From: an uncultured Celeribacter sp.
GTDB taxonomy: Bacteria; Pseudomonadota; Alphaproteobacteria; Rhodobacterales; Rhodobacteraceae
DNA: 64,000 nucleotides
Assembly (NCBI RefSeq): GCF_963676475.1
Contig: NZ_OY781106.1
Coordinates: forward strand, 1,488,001-1,552,000
Reading direction: 5' to 3'
The translations under genes were made by a program, and so were the position numbers. Below are positions 1-8,436 of this stretch, piece by piece; position 1 is the first letter of the stretch; each line of letters begins with the position of its first letter. The notes under the pieces are model-generated. The model had not been told where the DNA came from. It worked only from the letters and a program-made list of their open reading frames with translations, and searched no databases.

Positions 1-331
1 CGCGGTGCGTGGCCAGATCGAAAGCGACCGAGACACCTTGCTGACCGGCGGCCAGCGCCTTGCGGTAAAAGGCGTTCGATTCCTCGGCGGTCGAGAAGCC
101 CGCGTATTGGCGGATGGTCCAGGGACGGCCCGCATACATCGTCGCCTTCACACCGCGCGTAAAGGGCTCCATCCCCGGCGTGTTGCCGAGATGATCCATA
201 CCCGCGAGATCGTCCTCGGCATAGAGCGGCTTGACCTTGATGCCCTCAAGCGTGTCCCACTCAAGGCTCTCAAGCGGCTTGCCCCTGAGTTCCTTCGTGG
301 CAAGTTCTTCCCACTTTTTCCTGTCCGTCAT
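1..331 (-). CDS. scpA: Methylmalonyl-CoA mutase, N-terminal part (runs off the window)
   Basis: The minus-strand frame from the ATG at 331 gives 110 codons that read as the start of the large adenosylcobalamin-dependent methylmalonyl-CoA mutase. It begins [20 protein letters not shown] and contains the substrate-barrel stretches [37 protein letters not shown] and [12 protein letters not shown], which are typical of the family. The enzyme turns (R)-methylmalonyl-CoA into succinyl-CoA, the last step of propionyl-CoA assimilation, which fits pccA and pccB nearby. The rest of the gene, including the cobalamin-binding domain, lies before base 1. A sequence resembling a ribosome site (GGAGCCGGAT) precedes the ATG. 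Partial only because the window ends. Confidence 0.93.
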   Translation of the reverse strand, partial: MTDRKKWEELATKELRGKPLESLEWDTLEGIKVKPLYAEDDLAGMDHLGNTPGMEPFTRGVKATMYAGRPWTIRQYAGFSTAEESNAFYRKALAAGQQGVSVAFDLATHR

Positions 332-436
332 ATCCGGCTCCTCTCCATATTCTTTGCGCAACACCTTGACGTGCCACGTTCAACCTTGGTTTGGCCCTCT
401 CGCCGTCCTATATAAAGGAGACCCGCGGGAGGACCG

Positions 437-910
437 ATGAAACATCTCTATGTCACAGCACTTATTGCGCTTTTTTTCACGTCACCCATGCCGTCGGATC
501 GTGCCTTTGCACAGGACGCCGCCGCCGAGACGGAGGCCATCCCCGAAAACCCGGTGCCTCTGATCCAAGACGTGGGCAACACCGAGCTTTCCGAATTCAA
601 ATGGGCCGCGCGCGTGCTGGTGGTGTTTGCCGACAGTCCGCTCGACCCCTCATACAGTGACCAGATCGCTTTGCTGGAAGACCGCCCCGATGCGCTTTTG
701 GAGCGCGACGTGGTGGTTTTGACCGACACCGACCCGGACGCCCGCTCGCCGATCCGCACGGCGCTGCGCCCGCGTGGCTTTGCGCTGGTGATTGTGGACA
801 AGGACGGCCGCGTCATGCTCCGCAAGCCTGCACCCTGGGACGTACGCGAAATCACCCGCGCCATCGACAAAACACCGCTCCGGCAGCAGGAGCTGGAAAG
901 CGGGCGATAA
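437..910 (+). CDS. Exported DUF4174-family protein
   Basis: 157 residues. The N-terminus is a signal peptide ending near SDRAFA-QD (about residue 25), so the protein should be periplasmic. The C-terminal half (about 55-150) matches the DUF4174 pattern known to me: a thioredoxin-like strand VLVVFADS, then FALVIVDKDGR, a DPWD-like turn (APWDVREI) and the end IDKTPLRQQEL. The function of the family is unknown; a thioredoxin-like fold is an inference. It stands alone on the plus strand between the methylmalonyl-CoA mutase gene (divergent) and a Y-family polymerase gene (convergent, one base gap). A GGGAGGA ribosome site sits just before the ATG at 437. Confidence 0.85.
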   Translation: MKHLYVTALIALFFTSPMPSDRAFAQDAAAETEAIPENPVPLIQDVGNTELSEFKWAARVLVVFADSPLDPSYSDQIALLEDRPDALLERDVVVLTDTDPDARSPIRTALRPRGFALVIVDKDGRVMLRKPAPWDVREITRAIDKTPLRQQELESGR

Positions 911-911
911 T

Positions 912-2159
912 TTACTCCGCGAAATCCTCGCGCAGGGGGATGCGGCCAAAGGCGATTTTGGCCCCCGTATAGGCGACGTGATGCGGCGGCAAGAGGCCGT
1001 AGCGCACCGTGTCCTGACCGAAGCGCTGGTTGAGCCGGTCGATGGCCAGACAGAGCGGCGCGCGGTCCTCTGTCGGCGCAAAGAGATCGTCCATCACGCG
1101 CGCCTCCTTGATCAGCCCGCCCAATGTCACGGAGACGGCCTTCGGGCGCGGCGTCGGGGGCAGATCGGCCCAGAGCCCGGCCAAGACCTCCAAAAGGAAA
1201 AACGTGTCCTGCGTCGCGCGCAGCGTGCTGTCGCGAGAGTGCCGACGTCTGCCCTCGATTTTCTCGCCGTTTTTGACGCTGATCGACAGGCTGCGGGCGA
1301 AATAGCCCTCGCGGCGCAGGCGCGCGGCGGCTTTGACCAACAGACGCCTTGTGACCAGACGCGCGCCCTCGGGCGTGGCATTCGGCCCCGTCAAAACTTG
1401 ACCATGGCCGATCATGCCGCGTTTGGTCTCCGGCCAGACCACCGTCTCGCCTCTGAGCTCGCGAATGAACCGCTCGCCCGTCACATTGCCCCAAAGCGCG
1501 CGGGCCCGTTTGGGCGCGATGCCATAGAGCGTCGTCACGTCCGAAATGCCCGCCGCCTCCAGCCGCGCTTTCATCCGCCAGGACACGCCCGGCAGGTCGT
1601 CCAGCGCCAGATGCGCAATCCGGTCCGGCAAAACTTCGGGCACCAACCAATTGAGCCCCATGGGTTTTTCCAGCTCGGCGGCGATTTTCGCCAAAAGCCG
1701 CGTGGGCGCCAGCCCCACCGAACAGCGCAGCGCCGGATTGACCGCCAGCACCGCCTGTTGCAATGCCCGTCCGATCTGAAGCGCGCGCGGCAGTTCCTGT
1801 TCCGAACCAGTCAAGAGACAGGAACATTCGTCGATCGACCAGACCCGATGCACGGGAATAACCGTCTCGACCGCCTGTAAAATCGCATGGTGATAATCGA
1901 CGCAGACGTCGTGTTTCACAGGGCGAAAGACGATCCCCGGACAGAGCCTCCGGGCCTCGTCCTGTCGCGTGCCCATCCGCACGCCGCGCCGTTTTGCCTC
2001 GGCACTCGCCGCGATACAGGCCGCGTTCGGCGCATCCGTCGTCAGAACGCCGACGGGCCGCCCCATCAGCGCAGGCTCTTCGGCCTGCGCCACGGAGGCG
2101 TAGTAGCTGTTCATATCGAAGAAAAGCGTCGAAACGCGCAGGTGCGAAAGCTGGGACAT
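912..2159 (-). CDS. Y-family DNA polymerase (DinB/Pol IV type)
   Basis: 415 residues. The protein should carry out translesion DNA synthesis. The Y-family palm motifs are visible: FFDMNSYYASV with the first metal Asp at residue 15, and VWSIDEC with Asp110 and Glu111 as the second catalytic pair. A helix-hairpin-helix-like stretch (LDDLPGVSWRMKARLEAAGI, about 205-225) and a little-finger domain follow. It is longer than classical Pol IV and lacks a clear beta-clamp motif at the extreme C-terminus that I can recognise. A perfect GTTC-N7-GTTC LexA box lies about 50 bases upstream (2210-2224), so SOS induction is likely. The start at 2159 has no strong ribosome site. Confidence 0.88.
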   Translation of the reverse strand: MSQLSHLRVSTLFFDMNSYYASVAQAEEPALMGRPVGVLTTDAPNAACIAASAEAKRRGVRMGTRQDEARRLCPGIVFRPVKHDVCVDYHHAILQAVETVIPVHRVWSIDECSCLLTGSEQELPRALQIGRALQQAVLAVNPALRCSVGLAPTRLLAKIAAELEKPMGLNWLVPEVLPDRIAHLALDDLPGVSWRMKARLEAAGISDVTTLYGIAPKRARALWGNVTGERFIRELRGETVVWPETKRGMIGHGQVLTGPNATPEGARLVTRRLLVKAAARLRREGYFARSLSISVKNGEKIEGRRRHSRDSTLRATQDTFFLLEVLAGLWADLPPTPRPKAVSVTLGGLIKEARVMDDLFAPTEDRAPLCLAIDRLNQRFGQDTVRYGLLPPHHVAYTGAKIAFGRIPLREDFAE

Positions 2160-2209
2160 GACCGGGCAGACAAAGGGGCAGACGGGACTGGAAAGACGCA
2201 GTCAAGTTA

Positions 2210-2224
2210 GAACAAAATGAGAAC
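2210..2224 (-). promoter_or_regulatory. LexA (SOS) box upstream of the Y-family polymerase gene
   Basis: On the minus strand the sequence reads GTTC-TCATTTT-GTTC, an exact match to the alphaproteobacterial LexA consensus GTTC-N7-GTTC. It lies 51 bases before the polymerase start codon, the normal place for a repressor site. The match is seen directly; LexA binding is inferred. Confidence 0.75.
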
Positions 2225-2280
2225 ATTTGTCCAGCCTCCGTCTCTTTCCCCCTCACATATGCCCGCCCGGTCCTCATGGG

Positions 2281-4278
2281 TTATTCGAACTCCATGATCA
2301 CTTCATCGACGGCAAGACTGTCACCGGGGCCTGCATTGAGCTTGGAGACCACACCTTTGCGCTCGGCGCGCAGGATGTTTTCCATCTTCATCGCTTCGAC
2401 GGTGCAGAGCGCTTGACCTTCCTGAACCTCGTCACCAACTTCCACGTTCACCTTCACGATCAGACCCGGCATCGGGCACAGCAAAAGTTTCGAGGTGTCC
2501 GGCGGCAGTTTCTCGATCATGAATTTCGACAGTTCTGCGGCCCGCGGGCTACGGACGTAGACCTTGAGATCGGCGCCCCGATTGCGGATGCGGAACCCGC
2601 CGGGGATTTTACCGACCTTCAGCGTCAAAGTGCCGTGTTCCATGTCGATCAGCGCCAGAGTGTCGCCTGGCACCCAAGTGCTTTCGCAACGATGTTTCTT
2701 ATCGTTGATCAACACGGTGGAGCCGTTTTTGTCGGCTTCGATGGTCAGCGGGAAATCTTGATCGCCGATCTGCACGACCCAGTCCTTGCCCACCATGCGT
2801 TCATGGTTGTCCATCCGACCCGAAATGCGCGTGCGACGGATTTCCGCGACACGGTACATGGCGGCGGCGGCGGCGGCGATCCGTTCGAGCTCTTCATAGG
2901 GCAGTTCGACGCCCTCGAAGCCTTCGGGATACTCTTCTTCGATAAAGGCCGTGGTCATATTGCCGGAGATGAACTTCGGGTGATCGTAAACCGCGGAGAG
3001 GAACGGCAGGTTATGGCCGATGCCCTCCACCTCGAAGCCGTCCAGAGCGTTGCGCATATGCTCGATGGCCGCCGCACGATCCGGGCCCCAAGTGCAGAGC
3101 TTGGCGATCATCGGGTCGTAATACATCGAGATTTCGCCGCCTTCATAGACGCCGGTGTCGTTGCGCACCACTTTGCCTGCGGTGACCTCCTCTGCCGGCG
3201 GGCGGTATTTGGTCAGACGCCCGATGGAAGGCAGGAAGTTGCGATAGGGGTCCTCGGCGTAGAGGCGGCTTTCCATCGCCCAGCCGTTGATTTTCACATC
3301 GTCCTGGGTGATCGAGAGCGGCTCGCCATTGGCGACGCGGATCATCTGTTCCACAAGGTCCACGCCCGTGATCAGCTCGGTCACCGGGTGTTCCACCTGA
3401 AGGCGGGTGTTCATCTCGAGGAAGTAGAAATTGCGGTCGCCATCGACGATGAACTCGACCGTGCCTGCGGAGGTGTAATCCACGGCTTTGGCCAGAGCGA
3501 CGGCCTGTTCGCCCATGGCTTTGCGGGTGGCTTCGTCAAGGAAAGGCGACGGGGCCTCTTCGATGACTTTCTGGTTGCGGCGCTGGATCGAACATTCGCG
3601 CTCGTTGAGGTAAATGCCGTTGCCATGCGCGTCGCAGAGCACCTGAATCTCGATGTGGCGCGGTTGGGTCACGAATTTCTCGATGAAAATCCGGTCGTCG
3701 CCGAAGGAGCTTGCGGCTTCGTTCTTGGACGACTGAAATCCTTCGCGGGCCTCTTCGTCGTTCCAGGCGATCCGCATGCCTTTACCACCGCCACCAGCGG
3801 AGGCTTTGATCATCACCGGGTAGCCGATTTCGTTGGAGATTTTGACCGCCTCGTCGGCATCCTCGATGAGGCCCATGTAGCCCGGAACCGTCGAGACACC
3901 CGCCTCTTGGGCGAGTTTTTTCGAGGTGATCTTGTCGCCCATGGCTTCGATCGCGCCTTTCGGCGGGCCGACAAAGGCGACGCCTTCGGCAGCCAGCGCC
4001 TCGGCGAATTTCGAGTTCTCGGACAAAAAGCCATAGCCCGGATGCACGGCCTGCGCGCCGGTTTGCTTGATCGCGTCCATCACCTTGTCGATGACGATGT
4101 AGGACTGGTTCGCCGGCGGCGGGCCGATGTGGACGGCTTCATCCGCCATCTGCACATGCAGCGCGTGTTTGTCCGCATCCGAATAAATGGCGACCGTCTT
4201 GATCCCCATCTTCTTGGCGGTTTTCATCACCCGGCAAGCGATCTCGCCGCGGTTCGCAATCAGGATCTTGTCGAACAT
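2281..4278 (-). CDS. pccA: Propionyl-CoA carboxylase, biotin-containing alpha subunit
   Basis: 665 residues, normal length for PccA. The order is: biotin carboxylase domain (1 to about 450) with MFDKILIANRGEIACRVM at the N-terminus and the ATP-grasp glycine loop KASAGGGGKGMRI near residue 160; a BT linker domain (about 470-580); and a C-terminal biotinyl domain with EAMKMEN, whose Lys631 sits 34 residues from the end as expected for biotinylation. With PccB it carboxylates propionyl-CoA to methylmalonyl-CoA. The start is fixed by AGGGCAGGAC before the ATG at 4278. A terminator at 4354-4387 separates it from the upstream lipoprotein gene, so it should have its own promoter. Acetyl-CoA carboxylase is excluded by the full BC-BT-BCCP layout and the pccB partner. 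Confidence 0.95.
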   Translation of the reverse strand: MFDKILIANRGEIACRVMKTAKKMGIKTVAIYSDADKHALHVQMADEAVHIGPPPANQSYIVIDKVMDAIKQTGAQAVHPGYGFLSENSKFAEALAAEGVAFVGPPKGAIEAMGDKITSKKLAQEAGVSTVPGYMGLIEDADEAVKISNEIGYPVMIKASAGGGGKGMRIAWNDEEAREGFQSSKNEAASSFGDDRIFIEKFVTQPRHIEIQVLCDAHGNGIYLNERECSIQRRNQKVIEEAPSPFLDEATRKAMGEQAVALAKAVDYTSAGTVEFIVDGDRNFYFLEMNTRLQVEHPVTELITGVDLVEQMIRVANGEPLSITQDDVKINGWAMESRLYAEDPYRNFLPSIGRLTKYRPPAEEVTAGKVVRNDTGVYEGGEISMYYDPMIAKLCTWGPDRAAAIEHMRNALDGFEVEGIGHNLPFLSAVYDHPKFISGNMTTAFIEEEYPEGFEGVELPYEELERIAAAAAAMYRVAEIRRTRISGRMDNHERMVGKDWVVQIGDQDFPLTIEADKNGSTVLINDKKHRCESTWVPGDTLALIDMEHGTLTLKVGKIPGGFRIRNRGADLKVYVRSPRAAELSKFMIEKLPPDTSKLLLCPMPGLIVKVNVEVGDEVQEGQALCTVEAMKMENILRAERKGVVSKLNAGPGDSLAVDEVIMEFE

Positions 4279-4353
4279 GTCCTGCCCTCTCCCTTTCTTA
4301 AATCAGTCCCGACCGGGCGGCTGCCCGCTGTCGGATCGTCAGTTTCAAACACG

Positions 4354-4387
4354 AAAAAGCTCCCCGGACGGTCACGCCCGAGAAGCT
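4354..4387 (-). terminator. Rho-independent terminator after the small lipoprotein gene
   Basis: On the minus strand a 13-bp stem (with G-U pairs) AGCTTCTCGGGCG / CGTCCGGGGAGCT closes a TGAC loop and is followed by TTTTT. It lies between the lipoprotein gene and pccA and should isolate the two transcripts. Confidence 0.75.
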
Positions 4388-4439
4388 CTCAACACTCCGA
4401 TCCAAAGGCCGCGACAGACGGCCGTTCAGACGGTTATGA

Positions 4440-4640
4440 TCAGTTACAGATGCCTGCGTCGTCGCAGTAGGTGCCTGCGAGCGCACCGAGAGCCGCGCCG
4501 GTGAGCGCGTTGTTGTCGGTCGCATCGGCGACGACGGCGCCAGCGGCGGCACCGGCGAGGGCACGTTCGCCGTCCGTTTGCATGCAGCCCGCGAGGACCG
4601 TTGCGGAAACGAGGGAAAGGATAAGAATGGATTTGCGCAT
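4440..4640 (-). CDS. Small glycine-zipper-like lipoprotein
   Basis: 66 residues. The N-terminus MRKSILILSLVSATVLAGC carries a lipobox (LAGC, Cys19), so the protein should be lipid-anchored. The mature part is only about 48 residues and contains two similar glycine/alanine-rich segments, ALAGAAAGAVVAD and ALTGAALGALAG, like glycine-zipper lipoproteins of the envelope. It ends YCDDAGICN with two cysteines that could pair. Function is unknown. It is a single-gene transcript by appearance: a strong hairpin lies upstream at 4789-4823 and a terminator follows at 4354-4387. Confidence 0.8.
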   Translation of the reverse strand: MRKSILILSLVSATVLAGCMQTDGERALAGAAAGAVVADATDNNALTGAALGALAGTYCDDAGICN

Positions 4641-4992
4641 TTTTCTGCTCTTGATGTGGTTATGACTGTGCCGATGCTAGCGCAGGTCAACCCCATGGAA
4701 AAGAGAATTTCGTCTGCGCACAGGGCATGGGCGAAACCACGCCCAGCCGCTTTCGTCCTGCGTCGCTCGCATCCTTGAAAGAAAGAGTGGCGAGGGCCGT
4801 GCGGGGGGAGCACGGACCTCGCCAGAGGGGAAGGGTAACGGTTTTCAGAACAGGCTCCGACGTTGCTGGTCGTCATTGCCGTGAGAAAAGGATGGGATGT
4901 AATCTGCTCGCTCACAAGGCCATGCCCGCCCTGCCCGCCGATATGGGCAGCAGTTCGCGCAAATGCCGGTATGCCAAGCGAAAACCCGCGCA
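4641..4992. other. Intergenic stretch of about 350 bases with one strong hairpin
   Basis: No convincing gene. It should hold the promoter of the lipoprotein gene at its left end. The only clear structure is a hairpin at 4789-4823: GGCGAGG and CCTCGCC plus CCGTGC and GCACGG, one mismatch, and a G-rich 7-base loop. On the minus strand it is followed by a mixed T/C run, so it may end the pccB operon transcript, but it is not a textbook terminator. Confidence 0.5.
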
Positions 4993-5427
4993 TCAGTCCC
5001 TCATGTCCTCGTCATTGTCGCCGTTCCACATCTCGTCCCAGTCGGGCATCTCTTCGTCCTCACCTTCGGCGAAGATTTCCGGGAAAGAGGCCATGGCGCG
5101 GCGCAGGTCGATTTGCAAAAGCGCCTCATAGGACGCCGGATCGAAATCCTCGGGGTCCGCAGGCACCACTTCGCGCCCGAAAAGCCAGGACAGGCGCCCG
5201 GCATCGAGATTGCCACGTTCAAAAGCCTCCTCACCGAAATGCTCCCAGAGCGCCTTCATGAATCCGGCATCGGCGCGTTTGTCGGCCGGCTTGCGGTCCT
5301 TGTAGCGCTCCAACGCCTTCAGAGGCGTCACGCCTTTCGGGTTGGCGCGTCGAATGACGAATTGATAATCGGAGCCGGGCAAACGCCCCGGAAACCCCTT
5401 GTGTTTGAGCATGTAGTCGCGTGCCAT
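4993..5427 (-). CDS. Conserved hypothetical protein, last gene of the pccB operon
   Basis: 144 residues, no signal peptide or membrane segment. It starts MARDYMLKHKGFPGRLPGSD and ends in a strongly acidic tail (EGEDEEMPDWDEMW, then NDEDMRD). Its ATG shares one base with the stop of the RidA-family gene (TGATG), a strong sign of translational coupling. I do not recognise a characterised family, and no catalytic motif is evident. Its place in a chain of overlapping genes behind pccB suggests co-expression with propionyl-CoA metabolism, but this is context only. Confidence 0.8.
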   Translation of the reverse strand: MARDYMLKHKGFPGRLPGSDYQFVIRRANPKGVTPLKALERYKDRKPADKRADAGFMKALWEHFGEEAFERGNLDAGRLSWLFGREVVPADPEDFDPASYEALLQIDLRRAMASFPEIFAEGEDEEMPDWDEMWNGDNDEDMRD

Positions 5428-5834
5428 CAGCTGTCTCCCTCATCAGGTCTGCGCGCAATCAGGTCGATCTCGACCAATGCGCCCACGGCCAACGCGGTCA
5501 CGCCCACCGTGGTGCGCGCCGGAAGCCGGTCGAGAGGGAAGTAGCTTTTGTAGGTCTCGTTGAACAGGGCGTAGTCGCGTTCGAACTCGGTCAGGAAACA
5601 ACGGCACTGCATAATGTGCTCAGCACCGAGGCCCAGCTCACCCAGAATGAGCAAAAGATTGTCCATCACGCGGCGGGTCTGTGCCTCGATCCCCTCGGGC
5701 AGAGGCGCGTCGGGGGCATTTGGATCGGTCGGCATCTGGCCGGTCAGAATGACCCAGCCATCGTCCTCGACCGCGTGGGAAAACGGCGCGACGGGGCGAG
5801 GACCGCTGGAGAACATGTGAAACTTCGGCGCCAT
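5427..5834 (-). CDS. RidA/YjgF/YER057c-family protein
   Basis: 135 residues from the ATG at 5834. The fold signature of the RidA family is visible: FSSGPRPVAPFSHAVEDDGW near the N-terminus, ILTGQMPTDP, and a C-terminal ARTTVGVTALAVGALVEIDLIA strand-helix core. Classical RidA removes reactive enamine/imine intermediates; the Arg preceding the TTVG strand, which binds substrate carboxylates in RidA, is present. The start is chosen because GGGAGG lies 9 bases before 5834; a longer frame exists but would overlap DUF6497. The upstream gene ends one base earlier and the downstream gene overlaps by one base, so it is in an operon. The exact substrate is unknown. Confidence 0.87.
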   Translation of the reverse strand: MAPKFHMFSSGPRPVAPFSHAVEDDGWVILTGQMPTDPNAPDAPLPEGIEAQTRRVMDNLLLILGELGLGAEHIMQCRCFLTEFERDYALFNETYKSYFPLDRLPARTTVGVTALAVGALVEIDLIARRPDEGDS

Positions 5835-5835
5835 C

Positions 5836-6249
5836 TCAAAATGCCTCCCATTCACAGAGGCCATCCACCGAGCGGTAGGCCTCAAAGACCTGTGCCACCT
5901 CCGGGTCGGTGGAGCCGAATTCGGTGGGCGCTTCGGAGAGCGAAATGACGATCATCGCAGGTTGCGGTGCGCTGAGGCGCGGCAAGGCGTAGCCGACGCA
6001 AAGCGCCGAAAGATCGGCCTCAAGCTCCTCATAAGACAAGTCTTTTAAATAGCGCGGCAGGTCTGGCGCGAGAAATCGAAACCGTGCGGTCAGGCCCATG
6101 GCGGATTGATCCATCACGGTTTCGAAAAATTCCACCGGCTGACCAGAAGGCACGGTCAGTTCTCCGGCTTCAATGGGCGTTAGCTCGGCCAAGGCGGCAA
6201 AACCCACGACAGAGGCCAAAGCCGCAGATGCGATGCGTCTTGCAATCAT
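5836..6249 (-). CDS. Exported DUF6497-like protein
   Basis: 137 residues from the ATG at 6249. A signal peptide (MIARRIASAALASVVGFAAL) is followed by a periplasmic part containing LTVPSGQPVEFFETVMDQ, TARFRFLAPDL, LCVGYALPRL and the end DGLCEWEAF with conserved-looking cysteines. It resembles the rhodobacterial family I know as DUF6497, with no assigned function. The start overlaps the upstream stop as ATGA, so it is translationally coupled, and its stop lies one base before the RidA-family start. A longer frame from 6309 is disfavoured because it would bury the signal peptide. Confidence 0.8.
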   Translation of the reverse strand: MIARRIASAALASVVGFAALAELTPIEAGELTVPSGQPVEFFETVMDQSAMGLTARFRFLAPDLPRYLKDLSYEELEADLSALCVGYALPRLSAPQPAMIVISLSEAPTEFGSTDPEVAQVFEAYRSVDGLCEWEAF

Positions 6250-6632
6250 GTCATGGCCTCCTCTGTCTTCGTGTCTCTCACGGGATTTCTTTGAGCAAAC
6301 CGGACCCAACGGGCGCGTTTGTCGGGATCATCCAGCACCGCCTGAATGCGGGCTTCGCTCTCTTGTTTCGGGAACCGCCCCGCGATCATGCCGCCTGCGG
6401 TGATCTCAAGATCCGCGCCCTGCACCGCCACCCGCACCACGGGCGCCAGCCCGCGCAGGGATTGCAGCGCCCGCCACATGTCCTGACGCACCTGATGCGC
6501 CACCCGGGATTTGCGCAAACCCGCCCCACCTTCGATCACGGTCGAGGCCGCAAAATCGAAATGCGCGGGGATGCGGCGCGCCACGATGAGCGCGCCGTCC
6601 ACCTCGGACATATGCCAACGAGTTCTGCTCAC
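6246..6632 (-). CDS. Conserved hypothetical protein directly after pccB
   Basis: About 128 residues from a GTG at 6632, which has GAGGCGG about 5 bases before it; the ATG at 6611 is an alternative that loses 7 residues. The sequence contains ARRIPAHFDFAASTVIEGG, an Arg-rich middle and DLEITAGGMIAGRFPKQESE. No membrane segment, signal or catalytic motif is recognised. It begins 10 bases after the pccB stop and overlaps the next gene as ATGA, so it should be on the pccB transcript. Function is unknown. Confidence 0.75.
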   Translation of the reverse strand: MSRTRWHMSEVDGALIVARRIPAHFDFAASTVIEGGAGLRKSRVAHQVRQDMWRALQSLRGLAPVVRVAVQGADLEITAGGMIAGRFPKQESEARIQAVLDDPDKRARWVRFAQRNPVRDTKTEEAMT

Positions 6633-6642
6633 AACATCCGCC

Positions 6643-8175
6643 TCAGAGCGGAATGTTGTCGTGCTTCTTCCACGGGTTCTCGAGCTTTTTATTGCGCAAG
6701 CTCGCGAAGGCCCGGGCCACACGTTTGCGGGTCGAGCGCGGCTGGATCACCTCGTCGATAAAGCCGCGTTCCGCCGCCACGAAGGGGTTCGCAAACCGGT
6801 CTTCGTAGTTTTGCGTGTGGGCCGCGATTTTGTCGGCATCACCCAGATCGGCACGGTGGATGATTTCGGTCGCCCCTTTCGCGCCCATCACCGCGATCTC
6901 GGCGGTCGGCCAGGCGTAGTTGAAATCGCCGCGCAGGTGTTTCGATGCCATCACGTCATAGGCCCCGCCGTAGGCTTTGCGGGTGATCACGGTCACTTTC
7001 GGCACGGTGGCTTCGCCGTAAGCAAACAGAAGCTTAGCGCCATGTTTGATCACGCCACCATATTCTTGAGAAGTTCCTGGCAGGAAGCCCGGCACGTCAA
7101 CCAGCGTCAGCACCGGAATTTCGAACGCATCGCAAAAGCGCACGAACCGCGCGGCTTTCTTCGAGCTGTCGATGTCGAGACAGCCCGCGAGCACCATTGG
7201 CTGGTTCGCCACCACGCCGACCGTCTGGCCTTCGAGGCGGATGAAGCCGGTGATGATGTTCTTGGCGTGGTCTTCCTGAATCTCGTAGAAATCGCCCTCG
7301 TCCGCGATCTTGTGGATCACTTCCTTCATGTCATAGGGCGTGTTCGCGTTGTCCGGGATGATCGTGTCGAGGGAGGTTTCGATCCGGTTTGGTTCGTCAA
7401 AGAACGGGCGCACCGGCGCTTTTTCGCGGTTGTTGAGCGGCAGGAAATCGACGAGGCGGCGCACTTCGGAAAGCGCTTCGACGTCATTCTCAAACGCACC
7501 GTCGGCGACGGAGGATTTCTTGGTGTGCGTCGATGCCCCGCCCAGTTCCTCAGCGGTCACCACCTCGTTCGTCACGGTTTTCACCACGTCGGGGCCGGTC
7601 ACGAACATATAAGAGGTGTCTTTCACCATGAAGATGAAGTCGGTCATCGCGGGCGAATAGACCGCCCCACCGGCACAGGGCCCCATGATGACGGAGATCT
7701 GCGGCACGACGCCGGAGGCCATGATGTTGCGCTGGAACACTTCGGCATAGCCGGCAAGCGAAGCGACGCCTTCCTGAATCCGGGCACCACCCGAGTCGTT
7801 CAGACCGATGACAGGCGCGCCGTTCTGCACCGCCATATCCATGATCTTGACGATTTTCTCGGCGTGGGTTTCCGACAAAGACCCGCCGAAGACCGTGAAA
7901 TCCTGCGAAAAGACATAGACCATTCGCCCGTTGATCGTGCCCCAGCCGGTGATCACACCGTCGCCGTAGGGCTTGCTGGCTTCCATGCCGAAATCGGTGC
8001 AGCGGTGGGTTTTGAACATGTCGAACTCTTCGAAGCTGTCTTCGTCGAGCAACAATTCGATGCGTTCGCGCGCGGTCAGCTTGCCCTTGGCGTGCTGGCT
8101 GTCGATGCGACGCTGCCCCCCTCCCAGGCGGGCGTCATCGCGGCGATCGTGAAGTTCTTTGATGATGTCTTTCAC
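6643..8175 (-). CDS. pccB: Propionyl-CoA carboxylase, carboxyltransferase beta subunit
   Basis: 510 residues, standard for PccB. The crotonase-like N and C carboxyltransferase halves are present, with [40 protein letters not shown] (CoA site), [18 protein letters not shown] and a second oxyanion region [21 protein letters not shown]. It moves CO2 from biotin on PccA to propionyl-CoA. The start is a GTG at 8175 with GAGGAGG 7 bases upstream. It heads an operon of at least five genes on the minus strand. TTTGCAAA-like boxes at 8248-8295 suggest control by PccR, which is encoded 1.6 kb away on the other strand. Confidence 0.95.
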   Translation of the reverse strand: MKDIIKELHDRRDDARLGGGQRRIDSQHAKGKLTARERIELLLDEDSFEEFDMFKTHRCTDFGMEASKPYGDGVITGWGTINGRMVYVFSQDFTVFGGSLSETHAEKIVKIMDMAVQNGAPVIGLNDSGGARIQEGVASLAGYAEVFQRNIMASGVVPQISVIMGPCAGGAVYSPAMTDFIFMVKDTSYMFVTGPDVVKTVTNEVVTAEELGGASTHTKKSSVADGAFENDVEALSEVRRLVDFLPLNNREKAPVRPFFDEPNRIETSLDTIIPDNANTPYDMKEVIHKIADEGDFYEIQEDHAKNIITGFIRLEGQTVGVVANQPMVLAGCLDIDSSKKAARFVRFCDAFEIPVLTLVDVPGFLPGTSQEYGGVIKHGAKLLFAYGEATVPKVTVITRKAYGGAYDVMASKHLRGDFNYAWPTAEIAVMGAKGATEIIHRADLGDADKIAAHTQNYEDRFANPFVAAERGFIDEVIQPRSTRKRVARAFASLRNKKLENPWKKHDNIPL

Positions 8176-8247
8176 GGATAGGCCTCCTCGTCATTTCCAT
8201 CGCACCATAGGCGCAAGCAATAATATTTCATAGCGGAGTCTGGCAGA

Positions 8248-8295
8248 TTTGCAAAAGATGCAAAGCATATCAGCTGAAAATCGCAAAAATGCAAA
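8248..8295. promoter_or_regulatory. Candidate PccR operator at the pccB promoter
   Basis: Four related boxes lie in 48 bases: TTTGCAAA (8248-8255), GATGCAAA (8257-8264), ATCGCAAA (8280-8287) and AATGCAAA (8288-8295). Regulators of the ScfR/RamB/PrpR family, including PccR of Rhodobacter sphaeroides, bind TTTGCAAA-type repeats. The position, 70-120 bases before the pccB start, fits an operator or activator site. Spacing differs from the published PccR motif as I remember it, so the exact site is uncertain. Confidence 0.6.
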
Positions 8296-8436
8296 TTTTC
8301 GCCCCGCGAAACGCCCTTCGTCGAACGGCACATCCATAGGTTTGTGCGCAACATCTCCCGCAACCTGTGCAAAAACCAAGCCGCGCTGCGCCAGAATCTC
8401 CGTAGACAGAAAATCAGACCCACCTATGGTGAGGCA

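Noticed and set aside
448..2277. 609-codon open frame on the minus strand
   Set aside because: Overlaps the Y-family polymerase in another frame and the DUF4174 gene antisense; composition is that of a shadow.
2227..4470. 747-codon open frame on the plus strand
   Set aside because: Antisense to pccA, with His/Asp-rich composition typical of a shadow frame.
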